Positions 1-7,501 of a stretch of DNA of 28,646 bases are shown here, piece after piece. Position numbers and translations under genes: made by a program. Numbering within the stretch: position 1 is the first letter of the stretch; each line of letters opens with the position of its first letter. The stretch lies in contig JAVYAJ010000069.1 of NCBI GenBank assembly GCA_032229885.1, forward strand, positions 1 to 28,646, in the 5' to 3' direction. Below the pieces are notes generated by a model, which worked only from the letters and a program-made list of their open reading frames with translations, searched no databases and was not told where the DNA came from. Origin of the DNA: Anammoximicrobium sp032229885 (GTDB taxonomy: Bacteria; Planctomycetota; Planctomycetia; Pirellulales; Pirellulaceae).

Positions 1-327
1 ACGGCCCACAAATTGGAAGGCAAGCTGGGTAAGCTCTAGGCAAACTGGTGAAAAACTTGCTATGGTGACCTGACAATTCCGAGTTGCGGCACTAGTGCCA
101 ATAACCCAAAAGTGTGCGGTACAGGCCAGTGTACAAGATGTGCGCACCGTGCGCGCATGATACGAACAAAGACTCTAGCGTGGTCAGACGGGCTTCCGCT
201 CGTCCCGGACCGCCTCGGACTTGACGCTCGGGCGGCTGGCTGCTCGGGCGCGCCCCGCGCATAGGGCCGCGGCGCTCGTCGCGGGCACAGATCGGTTCCG
301 GGTCCGCCGACATCGCGCGAGGCACGC
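1..327. other. Non-coding left edge with a near-perfect palindrome
   Basis: I see no credible gene here. A 77-residue minus-strand ORF (92-325, GTG start) has no domain, no ribosome binding site and a biased Arg/Pro/Ala composition, so I treat it as spurious. At 138-158 there is an odd palindrome: 10-base arms ATGTGCGCAC and GTGCGCGCAT around one base, with a single mismatch that would be G.U in RNA. It lies about 170 bases downstream of the metX-metW stop and could be a protein-binding site or a weak terminator; the sequence does not decide. Confidence 0.4.
74..94 (-). repeat. Short fragment matching the start of a dispersed intergenic repeat
   Basis: Read on the minus strand this segment is TAGTGCCGCAACTCGGAATT plus one base. 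It matches the first ~20 bases of the longer repeats at 3613-3906 and 18174-18450 with one difference from the 18174 copy. Similarity stops after about 20 bases, so this is either a degenerate or partial copy or only the terminal module. It overlaps a 12-base palindrome, GGCACTAGTGCC, at 88-99. Confidence 0.5.
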
Positions 328-2130
328 TCAGCGACTCAGCACGACGATCGCCAGATTCGCGTTCCGATTCGGATCATCGAGCACGCGACGATGGGCCTCG
401 GTATCCAAGAAGATCCGGTCGTGCATGCGAATGCCTTCGTCGCGACAGAACTCGATGAAATCCGCAATCGTCAGGAACCGGACATTCAGCGTATCATACC
501 AATGCGACCCGCCTCGCAGCGCGGCCAACGGCGCTCGGCCTTCGTCGGCCAGGCGTCGTCGCAGCGGATGATAGCCCAGGTTCGGAAAGCTCACGATCGC
601 CCGGCGGCCGACGCGGAGCATTTCCTGGATCACGCGCCGCACGTCGATGATCGTCTGCAGCGTCTGCGACAAAACCACGACGTCGAACCGGCCGTCGACG
701 AAGATCGATAGGCCTTTGTTCAGGTCGGCTTGCAGGACGTCCAGGCCGTCGGCGACGCAGGCCACGACCGCCGCCTCGTCCAACTCGACGCCGATCAGTT
801 GCCGATGCCCGCGCCGCCGCAGCCGCGACAGCAGGCCGCCCTTGCCACAGCCCAGATCCAACACGCTCGCGCCCGCCGGGATCAACTCCATGATCGAGTC
901 GTAATCCAAGCGTCGCGGATCGTGAAAGATGCTGGTCGGCTCGTGGGCGGCCGACGCGGCGTCCGGCGAGAGCCTCGCCGACTCGTGCGTCCCGTTCAGG
1001 TTGTCGAGAAAACCGGACAGCATGGCGCCGTAGCTGGCCAGCTCGTTGGACAACAAAAAGGCGTCGTGCCCCCACGGGCTTTCCACGTTGCAATAGCTGA
1101 CCGACTGGCGGTTGGCCACCAACGCATCGACGATCTGCTGGGACTGGAACGGCGGAAACAACCAATCCGAAGTATAGCTGACCACCAGCCAGCGGCAGGT
1201 CGCGGGCTGCAGCGTCGCCCTCAACTGGTCGAACGTCGCGCCCATGTCGAACAGATCCATTGCCATCGAAAGCGTGATGTAGCTGTTGGCGTCGAACCGC
1301 TCGCCGAACCGGTCACCTTGGTAAGCCAGATACGAGCCGACCGAGAACTTGGTCTCGAACTGGGTGGCGATCTCGCGCGGCGTCAAGCGATCGGCGTCGA
1401 ATTTTTGCGTCATCGATTCGCGGGACAGATAGGTGATGTGCCCCAACATGCGGGCAATCGCCAACCCGACTTTCGGTCCGGGGCCTTGCTCGTAGTACCG
1501 ACCTGCCTGATAGTCGGGATCGTGCAGGATCGCATTCCGGCCAACCACGTCGAAAGCCAACGCCTGGCTGGTCAGACGCGGGCTCGTGGCGAGCACCGCG
1601 CACCCGACCAGCTTGGACGGGTGACGCGTCGCCCAGGTCAACGCCATCTGGCCGCCCAGCGAGCCGCCGATCACGGCCAGCAGGCGTTCGATGCCCAGAT
1701 GGTCCACCAACCGCTTTTGAACTTGAACGATATCGCCAATCGTGATCAACGGAAAATCGGGACCGTACGCGCGGCCTGTCGCCGGATTCAGACTGATTGG
1801 CCCCGTCGTGCCGCGACAGCCGCCCAGCACGTTCGAGCAAATCACGAAATAGCGATTCGTGTCGATGGCCTTGCCCGGCCCGATGGCGATGTCCCACCAA
1901 CCGGGATCGTCCTGATCGTCGTGCCGCGCGGCGTGCGAATCGCCCGAGATGGCGTGGCAGATCAGGATCGCGTTGTCGCCCGCCGCATTCAGTTCGCCCC
2001 AGGTCTCGAAGACGACATCGATCGACGGCAGCGCGCGGCCGCACTCCAGCTCGAGCGGCTCGTCAAAGCGGACGCGTTGCGCAAATCGAAGCGGCTTGGC
2101 GTGCCGCGCACTGTCGCTGCTGTCGTACAC
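328..2130 (-). CDS. metX: MetX-MetW fusion: homoserine O-acyltransferase plus MetW methyltransferase-like domain
   Basis: Homoserine O-acyltransferase activates homoserine with an acyl-CoA for methionine synthesis in the cytoplasm. Residues ~15-380 are an alpha/beta-hydrolase MetX domain: nucleophile Ser157 in GGSLGGQM, Asp322 in SDWLF and His355 in WGHDAF form the triad. A linker rich in Ala/Ser/Glu (~381-402) joins residues ~403-600, a MetW domain with the SAM-binding motif VLDLGCGKGG (423-432) and the family's QTLQ segment. In many bacteria metX and metW are separate adjacent genes; here they are one 600-residue chain. The start is GTG at 2130, preceded by GGGAAGGA six bases upstream. The gene stands alone, with its own promoter candidate. 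Acetyl versus succinyl preference cannot be read from the sequence. Family assignment is firm; the role of MetW is less settled in general. Confidence 0.93.
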   Translation of the reverse strand: MYDSSDSARHAKPLRFAQRVRFDEPLELECGRALPSIDVVFETWGELNAAGDNAILICHAISGDSHAARHDDQDDPGWWDIAIGPGKAIDTNRYFVICSNVLGGCRGTTGPISLNPATGRAYGPDFPLITIGDIVQVQKRLVDHLGIERLLAVIGGSLGGQMALTWATRHPSKLVGCAVLATSPRLTSQALAFDVVGRNAILHDPDYQAGRYYEQGPGPKVGLAIARMLGHITYLSRESMTQKFDADRLTPREIATQFETKFSVGSYLAYQGDRFGERFDANSYITLSMAMDLFDMGATFDQLRATLQPATCRWLVVSYTSDWLFPPFQSQQIVDALVANRQSVSYCNVESPWGHDAFLLSNELASYGAMLSGFLDNLNGTHESARLSPDAASAAHEPTSIFHDPRRLDYDSIMELIPAGASVLDLGCGKGGLLSRLRRRGHRQLIGVELDEAAVVACVADGLDVLQADLNKGLSIFVDGRFDVVVLSQTLQTIIDVRRVIQEMLRVGRRAIVSFPNLGYHPLRRRLADEGRAPLAALRGGSHWYDTLNVRFLTIADFIEFCRDEGIRMHDRIFLDTEAHRRVLDDPNRNANLAIVVLSR

Positions 2131-2178
2131 ACTCAGTCCTTCCCGCCATCAGATCCAATCCGTAAAAGGCGACTGACC

Positions 2179-2207
2179 ATTGTAGCAGCCGACGTCAGCC
2201 ATGCCAG
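2179..2207 (-). promoter_or_regulatory. Sigma-70-like promoter for metX-metW
   Basis: On the minus strand CTGGCA (2207-2202) and TACAAT (2184-2179) are separated by 17 bases. They match the -35 and -10 consensus at 4/6 and 5/6 positions. Transcription would begin near 2172, giving a ~40-base leader that contains the GGAAGGA ribosome binding site. This is a pattern match only. Confidence 0.5.
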
Positions 2208-2255
2208 AAGCCGTTGCTCGGGCAGACTCGGCGCGGCCCGCCCCCGCGTGGCCTC

Positions 2256-2345
2256 GTAGACGCGGCGTCCCGCCGCGTGTCTGTCCTCGTCGCCGCCTGC
2301 CTGTGAGTGTCGAGATCAGAAGTAGATGCGGCGTCCCGCCGCGCG
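2256..2345 (+). repeat. Pair of 24-base direct repeats with internal hairpin
   Basis: Two copies, 2256-2279 and 2322-2345, share 22 of 24 bases and start 66 bases apart. Each contains the self-complementary core GCGGCGTCCCGCCGC, which could fold as a 6-bp stem with a 3-base loop. They lie between the divergent metX-metW and NagB-family genes, upstream of both promoters. They may be copies of a dispersed intergenic repeat family or regulatory stem-loops. The rest of the 2131-2622 gap holds the metX-metW promoter and a short CCGA tandem run at 2417-2430. Confidence 0.6.
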
Positions 2346-2622
2346 CTTGCCCACCGCCCGCCCGGGCGTGCGCAGATCGGCCGAACCACGATTCCTTCAT
2401 TCATCGGATCGACCGGCCGACCGACCGACCGTGTGAGCGATCGAGCGGCCCAAGCCGGCCGCCGTGCGCAAGCCCGCCGTTGGTGCGAAACGGCTCGCGG
2501 CCTCCGCTTCCGCCGCCGGCTTGACCACGGCTAGCTGTCGGGCTATCGTGCGTCGAATCAACAGAGCGCGGCGCCTGGCGCCGCATGCCCCTCGACAACG
2601 TGTCCACAGGAGACGCTCGACC

Positions 2623-3615
2623 ATGTCCGCCCAGCATCCCTTACCGACCTTCACCCTCGAGGCGCCCCGGCCGCTGCACGAGCTGACCGCGGGTCGCGCT
2701 CGCGTGTTCGTCTATCCCGACGCCGAGCAAATGGGGTTGGCGACCGCCGTGAACATCGCGTCGCATCAGGTGCGGTTGGTGGCAGAGCGGGGCACGACCA
2801 GCCTGATGCTGATGGCCGCGCCGTCGGCGTTTGGATTCTATCAGGCCTACCAGAACTTGGTCTCCGCATCGCAGGCGCTGCAGGCCGCGTTGTTCGAGAC
2901 GCACCTGTTCCAGTTCGACGACTATCCCCTGCCGCAGCATCATCCCGTCTCGTTTCGCTTTCTGTTGCAGGAAAAGTTCCTGGCGCCCATCGCCCGATTC
3001 TGCGACGCCAGCAAGATCCATTTCCTGCAGGCCGACGCGCCGGACGCGGAGCAGGCGTGTCTGCGATACGGCGAAGCGGTCCTCGCGGCTGGGCCGGATC
3101 TGCAGGTCAAGGGCGCGGGCGAGGACGGACATTGGGGATTCCATCAACCGGGGATCCCCATCGACGACGCGCCCAAGCTGATCCGCGTAACGATGTCCGA
3201 GGCCAACATCGCCCAGCAGATGCGCGATCATCCCAAACTGTTCCCCGTTCCCGACAGCGTGCCGAAGTACGCTTATACGGCGAACGTGCCGCTGTTCATG
3301 CGGACTCGCGAGCTGATCGAAGACAACATTCCGCAGCCTAGCAAAGCCTTTGCCGTGCTCGCCGCCTATGCCAACGACATCGTCAAAGACCGAGTTCCAA
3401 CCAGCGCGTTGAAAGATCATCCGTCCGCCATCATCCGCCTGACCTCGGCCTCCGCCTGGGCCCTGTTGGAATACCGCGAACGACAGGTCGTCACCGACGA
3501 CATGATCCGCCGTCTGGATGTGTCTCTCAGCGGAGCCGACGCACGCGGAATCGGCCGATCCATCGAGATGATCCGCGGCACGCTGGCCGAAATGAAGATC
3601 CCGATTGCGGACTAG
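2623..3615 (+). CDS. NagB-family (glucosamine-6-phosphate isomerase/deaminase-like) protein
   Basis: The 330-residue product resembles the GlcN6P isomerase/6-phosphogluconolactonase superfamily. The best evidence is GAGEDGHWGF at 165-174, equivalent to the NagB motif GxGxDGHxxF with its catalytic Asp and His, and FQFDDYPLPQHHPVSF (96-111), equivalent to the DEY...HPxSY segment. The C-terminal KAFAVLAAYANDI...DHPSAIIRL region also fits. The phosphate-binding loop usually written GxxTGxTP reads LMLMAAPSAFGFYQ, so the substrate may not be glucosamine-6-phosphate. I chose ATG 2623 because AGGAG lies 10 bases upstream; an in-frame ATG at 2464 would add 53 low-complexity Arg-rich residues with no binding site. 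The TAG stop lies at the very start of a dispersed repeat. A sugar-phosphate catabolic role is likely; the exact reaction is not shown. Confidence 0.82.
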   Translation: MSAQHPLPTFTLEAPRPLHELTAGRARVFVYPDAEQMGLATAVNIASHQVRLVAERGTTSLMLMAAPSAFGFYQAYQNLVSASQALQAALFETHLFQFDDYPLPQHHPVSFRFLLQEKFLAPIARFCDASKIHFLQADAPDAEQACLRYGEAVLAAGPDLQVKGAGEDGHWGFHQPGIPIDDAPKLIRVTMSEANIAQQMRDHPKLFPVPDSVPKYAYTANVPLFMRTRELIEDNIPQPSKAFAVLAAYANDIVKDRVPTSALKDHPSAIIRLTSASAWALLEYRERQVVTDDMIRRLDVSLSGADARGIGRSIEMIRGTLAEMKIPIAD

Positions 3616-3906
3616 CGCCGCAAGTCCAATTCATCGCCCACGACGGTCAATCGCCGCCTCGGTTATCAGTCGAGCGCGCATCGCTCGGACCAAACCCCGG
3701 CCACGCTGGAGGGCCACGCTCTGTCGTACCGCAACCGGCCCGTGGCCCCAACCGAGTGGACGCGACGGAACGCGTCCCTCCAGGACGGCGCACTTCTCTA
3801 CGGTCGTCGTCCAGCCATTTCGCCTACCGTCATGGCGTGTCCAGTTCGATCTTCTGGCAATCTGGGACGCCTGCCTGTTCCACGTCCCATCGATTCTAAT
3901 TTCTGG
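3613..3906 (+). repeat. Dispersed intergenic repeat, copy A
   Basis: This block starts at the TAG stop of the NagB-family gene and matches 18174-18450 in order: the start module (CTAGCGCCGCAAGTCCAATT), a GGCCACGCT...GTGGCC inverted repeat, GGACGCGACGGAACGCGTCC (3758-3777, a stem-loop), GACGGCGCAC, CAGCCAT, AATCTGGGACG, and GTCCCATCGATTCT at the end. The spacing from the GGACGCG hairpin to GTCCCAT is 126 bases in both copies. It has no convincing ORF (those present are overlapping shadows), so it is non-autonomous or structural. Confidence 0.75.
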
Positions 3907-4382
3907 CGCCAGCGCGGCGTCCGCAAGCAAGCTCAGCGGCTCGACGCCGTACGGCGCACGACAGGTATCCGCGAGTCGAGAAAGATGGCCATCCTTCAGC
4001 GGGCCGTCGGAATCGATACGATCGTCTGAGGTTTGCGACGATACTGGTTGACGGCCCACTTGGCGCCGATCCGTGTACGGTAAAATCAGATTATTGGTCT
4101 GCCGTTCTGTTCCAAAAAGTCACCGGTTTGCGGTCTTGCCGAGCCGCGGATTTATGGTAGACTGGCTCGGCTTTGAATGGCCGTCTCGAACGATTGTGGG
4201 CGCGGCGTGGGGATGGACGCACCGGTCGCGGCACGGTTGGAGCTTGGCCATCTCGTGAACGCTTCCTAGACCGACCGCGCAGTCTGGGCTCAGCAGCCGG
4301 GACGTCTGGGGCGGCGAGCCGTGCGAGGCGTTCGCGCAAACAGGACCGGTTTCGGCTGGCCTGAGCTCGGAGGTTGTGTTTT
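3907..4382. other. Non-coding gap upstream of tRNA-Met
   Basis: No gene is supported. The one recognisable signal is TTGCCG (4136-4141), 16 bases, TAGACT (4158-4163), a possible promoter reading toward the tRNA but 220 bases from it. A second weak pair, TTGGCG...TAAAAT near 4060-4087, has a short 15-base spacer. Confidence 0.35.
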
Positions 4383-4456
4383 GGCGGAGTAGCTCAGTTG
4401 GTTAGAGCAGCGGAATCATAATCCGCGTGTCGGGGGTTCGAGTCCCTCCTCCGCTA
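4383..4456 (+). tRNA. tRNA-Met (anticodon CAU)
   Basis: A full cloverleaf is visible in 74 bases. The acceptor arms GGCGGAG and CTCCGCT pair with a terminal G.U. The D arm holds AGCTCAGTTGGTTAGAGC. The anticodon stem GCGGA/TCCGC flanks the loop ATCATAA with anticodon CAT, and the T arm GGGGG-TTCGAGT-CCCTC follows. The discriminator base is A and CCA is not encoded. The whole looks like elongator tRNA-Met; tRNA-Ile with a lysidine-modified CAU is the alternative and seems less likely from the stem sequences. The last bases CTACTTTTGG recur at 4473-4482. Confidence 0.93.
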
Positions 4457-4812
4457 CTTTTGGCTGGCACCTCTACTTTTGGGCCGGCCCATCGAGCGCG
4501 GCGGCGTTTGTGCGACGCCGCGCGGGCCGCAGAACTTCGTCAGCGGCGATTTCAGCCGCAATTCTCGTGGACGGCCGATTCTCGCCAACTGCAGCCCGCA
4601 TCTCGCGACAACTTGTCTCTTGCCCGGCCCGCTGGGAACCTTTGTCGTAGGGCTGGAAATCCAGGGTCATGACGGGGCAGTGCCGAGCGGTGGATGGTTT
4701 CAAGCCGGGCGCTTCAAAAGCCCTGTGTCGCCCCGCGACCTGGCAATCGCGGCTGTCCCAACGCGCCGATTCCCGCCGGACAACTTCCGTTTAGCGTTGA
4801 CCGTGCACTGGC
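4457..4812. other. Non-coding gap between tRNA-Met and cpaB
   Basis: No gene is supported. At 4501-4521 GCGGCGT and ACGCCGC form a 7-bp stem with a 7-base loop, which could help end transcription of the tRNA, but no T-run follows. I see nothing else with structure, apart from the short repeat CTACTTTTGG at 4473 copied from the tRNA 3' end. Confidence 0.3.
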
Positions 4813-5769
4813 TTAGCGCGACGACCGGCGGGCTTGTTTGCCGCCGAGTTTCTTGTGCGACGAGTCCACCTTGGGCCGTGGATTGTCGCCGTCGAACGCG
4901 TAGGTTTCCACGGCCTGAGGAGACTCGACGACCATGACCCAGTTCGGGTCGCCCGCCGACGGAGAGGCGTCGGCGTGGTCCGTCACGGCCGGAACGCGAG
5001 GCGCAGGCGCCGCGTGGGGGAGTTCCATGGACGCAAGAGCCGGGGGCGTCGGCGCGTGATCGAGCAGCGCCACGCCGCCGTGGCCAAATAGGCGGTCGAC
5101 GGTGCAGCCCGGGGTCTCGTCGACCAGCAGGTCATTCGGACTGCGGAGCGCCAGGCGGACGGTTCCCAGCTCCTGGCCCATCGCCAGACGTTCGGCCTGC
5201 TCGGGGTTCAACAGCAGCGAGACGGTCCGCAGTTCCTCCAGCGTCCGGTCTTTGTCCGGAGAGCGGGCCATCTCGGTGTTGACGGCGAAGACCTGGACGG
5301 CCTTGAGAATCGTCTTGGACATGGGCGCCGCTTCCTGCGAGCGCTTCAGGACGACGATCACATCCACCTTGTCGCCCGGCTCGATCAGGCTCGACACGGA
5401 CGAATCCACCGTCACCTTGACCGAGACCGCGCGAAAGCCTTGCGGGACCTTCAGCGACCCGCTGGCATCATCCCAATTCATTACCTTGGCCGCCAGGATC
5501 GGCTCGCCCGGATACAGACGGATGCGGGCGTACTTGCCGTCGATCTGCTGCGGCTGAGTCAGCGCGTCTCGCGGGATTTGGTGGCTCGGCCAACTTACCA
5601 CCTGCACATTGTCCTTGTTCAAGGGTTGGTTGATGTTGACCTCTTTTGCCGCGATCAGCACACTTCGGGTCTCGCCTTGATCCGAAGCGGCTCGAAGGTA
5701 CTGGTAGACGCCCAACGAGGCAATCAATCCGCACCCCCCGGCGATCATGAGAAAAACAGTCGACCGCAT
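4813..5769 (-). CDS. cpaB: Flp/Tad pilus assembly protein CpaB
   Basis: CpaB/RcpC is a periplasmic, inner-membrane-anchored component of the Tad (Flp) pilus machine and works with the outer-membrane secretin. The 318-residue product starts with a short cytoplasmic end and one membrane segment (~5-25). A SAF domain follows (~37-95: VLIAAKEVNINQPL...), then the CpaB core with VPQGFRAVSVKV (~114-125) and IEPGDKVDVIVVLK (~134-147). Residues ~235-318 are a Pro/Ala/Asp-rich tail ending in a Lys/Arg-rich segment, which I do not recognise. The gene is last in a minus-strand run after cpaA and tadE, with a 38-base gap from tadE. Its ribosome binding site is weak (AAAGAAGA). The tRNA side of the gene carries no further Tad genes. 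Confidence 0.85.
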   Translation of the reverse strand: MRSTVFLMIAGGCGLIASLGVYQYLRAASDQGETRSVLIAAKEVNINQPLNKDNVQVVSWPSHQIPRDALTQPQQIDGKYARIRLYPGEPILAAKVMNWDDASGSLKVPQGFRAVSVKVTVDSSVSSLIEPGDKVDVIVVLKRSQEAAPMSKTILKAVQVFAVNTEMARSPDKDRTLEELRTVSLLLNPEQAERLAMGQELGTVRLALRSPNDLLVDETPGCTVDRLFGHGGVALLDHAPTPPALASMELPHAAPAPRVPAVTDHADASPSAGDPNWVMVVESPQAVETYAFDGDNPRPKVDSSHKKLGGKQARRSSR

Positions 5770-5807
5770 GATGATATCTTCTTTCGCTGTTAGACCTACG
5801 TGTTTCG

Positions 5808-6281
5808 CTACTCGTGCCGCATCGTCGCGGTGGCTTTCAATGTCGCGCCTTGCAGAAAAAACGGGGCGGGCAGCCAGCTCACTTTCTCGAACGCGATCGT
5901 CGTTCGGACCATCATCGCCGTTCCCCGAGTGGCTGCGGCCGGGTCGGGCGTCACGGTGATCTCGGCCTCCTGAGCATCGATCGAAGTCGCCGTCAGATAC
6001 GTCCGAACGACCTGCTCGACGTCTGCGGCGGTCGTGCCATCCAGGATGGCCAACCGGGCGCCTTCGCGGACGGCGCCCTCCAGCAACTGGTGGACCATGA
6101 CCATCCGCCCAAACTCGATGATGCCGAACGCCAGCATGAACAAGACGGGCGCGACGACGGCAAACTCGAGCACGGCCGTGCCCGGCCGGCGACGGGCGAG
6201 GCGCCGATGCTCGTTCGCCGCGCGAAACCGGCTCGCGCCGATCGGATGATGCGCCATCGAGCTCGTTGTCGATTCATTCAT
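5808..6281 (-). CDS. tadE: TadE-like pseudopilin/pilus assembly protein
   Basis: TadE proteins are minor, prepilin-like components of Tad pili, anchored by one membrane helix. This 157-residue protein has a basic N-terminus (RRLARRRPGTA), then the family signature GTAVLEFAVVAPVLFMLAFGI (~34-54) with a Glu after the cleavage-like position, then a 100-residue extracytoplasmic domain. The ATG at 6281 has GGAGG about 10 bases upstream, lying just after the cpaA stop, so the two genes are probably co-transcribed. The gene lies 18 bases after cpaA. A TadG-type role or general surface anchoring cannot be excluded. Confidence 0.85.
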   Translation of the reverse strand: MNESTTSSMAHHPIGASRFRAANEHRRLARRRPGTAVLEFAVVAPVLFMLAFGIIEFGRMVMVHQLLEGAVREGARLAILDGTTAADVEQVVRTYLTATSIDAQEAEITVTPDPAAATRGTAMMVRTTIAFEKVSWLPAPFFLQGATLKATATMRHE

Positions 6282-6299
6282 GGCCTACCGTCCTCCGGT

Positions 6300-6980
6300 T
6301 CAGATCAGACGACCGCTCCAGGCCAGGTAGACCACCGTGCCCAACATGATGCTGATTCCATAGGGCAGCAGCGTCATGGAACTGCGCCGCTGGGCGGCGA
6401 TCGCCGACAAAGCCTGCGGATCCCGAATCATGAGGATCTCGAAACAAATTGCCTGAAACTGCAGCCAATGCCTCCGCCACTGGCCTCGCCACATGACGAC
6501 AACCACGGCAAACAGGCCACCCGCCAACGCCGAGACGCAGAAGGCATGCAGCGTCTCGGTGGCGTGCAGCCAGGCTCCGACACCCGCAAACAGCTTGACG
6601 TCGCCGGCCCCCATCCCGCCGATCGCGTGCACCGGCAGCAGCAACCCCAATCCGACCGCCGTTCCGGCTAGGCTCCACATCAGGCCTTCCCAACCGAACG
6701 CCACCGTGCTGTATACCCATCCGGTGACGATCAAGGGGAAGGTAAGCCAGTTGGGAACGCGCAGGCGCACGGCGTCGATGACGGCCGCCAGGACCAATGC
6801 CGCCGTCAAGAACCACACCGGCCAGCGATCCGCCAAGACGGTTCCCCAATCGAACAAGCTCGCCACGTGGAAGACTCCCGCCAACAGTGAAAGGATGAGC
6901 GGCTCGCCGAGCGGCGCGACACGGCCGGACGACATGGCAAACCAGCCGCGTCCTGGCAATCCGCGCGCTCCGTCGGACAC
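6300..6980 (-). CDS. cpaA: Prepilin peptidase CpaA/TadV family (A24)
   Basis: A24 prepilin peptidases are membrane aspartic proteases that remove the leader from Flp-type prepilins. Catalytic aspartates are visible: Asp69 in AAVIDAVRLRVPNW and Asp127 in GMGAGDVKLFAGVG. Five to six hydrophobic segments follow the expected pattern, and the 226-residue length fits the short CpaA form without an N-terminal methylase domain. The longest frame begins with GTG at 6980, close to or before the expected transcription start; an internal ATG at 6935 (residue 16) may be the true start. Neither has a strong ribosome binding site. It is the first gene of the cpaA-tadE-cpaB run. Residues ~145-200 hold a basic loop (MWRGQWRRHWLQF) that I cannot interpret. 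Confidence 0.85.
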   Translation of the reverse strand: MSDGARGLPGRGWFAMSSGRVAPLGEPLILSLLAGVFHVASLFDWGTVLADRWPVWFLTAALVLAAVIDAVRLRVPNWLTFPLIVTGWVYSTVAFGWEGLMWSLAGTAVGLGLLLPVHAIGGMGAGDVKLFAGVGAWLHATETLHAFCVSALAGGLFAVVVVMWRGQWRRHWLQFQAICFEILMIRDPQALSAIAAQRRSSMTLLPYGISIMLGTVVYLAWSGRLI

Positions 6981-6984
6981 CTAA

Positions 6985-7012
6985 AAGCTAGGTCATCTCC
7001 GACGATTGTCAA
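6985..7012 (-). promoter_or_regulatory. Candidate promoter of the Tad mini-operon
   Basis: On the minus strand a perfect TTGACA (7012-7007) is followed after 16 bases by TAGCTT (6990-6985), a weak -10. Transcription would start near 6978, supporting the internal ATG of cpaA as the start or a leaderless GTG. Confidence 0.4.
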
Positions 7013-7405
7013 ATCCGATGCGGGGCGAACAGACGCAAGTCCGCGAAGTTTCGCATGTTTTGAGTCTACGTCGAAAAACGCGGCAGCGCCCAGGACCGCG
7101 GCGCAGCCATGCGCTCTGGTCGCCCGGCGCCGCGTGTCGAGACACCCCGAAACGGCGCCGTGTGTCTCTGAAACTCGCCGAGGCGGATCTCCCAGAACTT
7201 CAGCCGTTCGCGCAGGCCGCGTCGCGCCCGCCGTGGCGGCGATATGTGACGCGCGCGACGCGCCGCGGCGCGCGACCGACGCAGACCCGTGCGGCGCAAC
7301 TCTGTACTACTAACCTCAAACATCGTGAAAGTTTTGACAATGTCTTCAGGCAGCGACAGCGTTGAGTTGTTGAAGGGTTACAGGTTGTGCTCGTAGTAGC
7401 TCGGT

Positions 7406-7501
7406 GTCCTCTGCGTCTCTGCGTTTCATCGACGTCCTTGCGCGGGCGCACGGGCCGGGCTCCATAACAATACGTTTTGGAAACGCAGAGACGCAGAGGA
7501 C
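7406..7501. repeat. 22-base perfect inverted repeat with adjacent hairpin
   Basis: The arms at 7406-7427 and 7480-7501 are exact reverse complements over 22 bases, with a 52-base loop. Each arm is built from the motif CTCTGCGTCTCTGCGTTT or its complement. The right arm is followed at once by a 6-bp stem-loop CGCTGA-GATT-TCAGCG (7501-7516). There is no coding sequence inside. Confidence 0.8.

Noticed and set aside
92..325. 77-residue minus-strand ORF at the left edge
   Set aside because: GTG start with no ribosome binding site, low-complexity Arg/Pro composition and no domain; the TAG stop comes from the repeat module.
730..2259. 509-codon plus-strand ORF antisense to metX-metW
   Set aside because: It has no recognisable domain and covers a gene with clear catalytic motifs on the other strand.
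2417..2430. CCGA tandem run
   Set aside because: Only three to four units, too short to call a meaningful satellite.
3605..4059. Overlapping ORFs on both strands downstream of the NagB-family gene
   Set aside because: They lie in the dispersed repeat, are mutually exclusive, and their frames are not preserved between the two copies.
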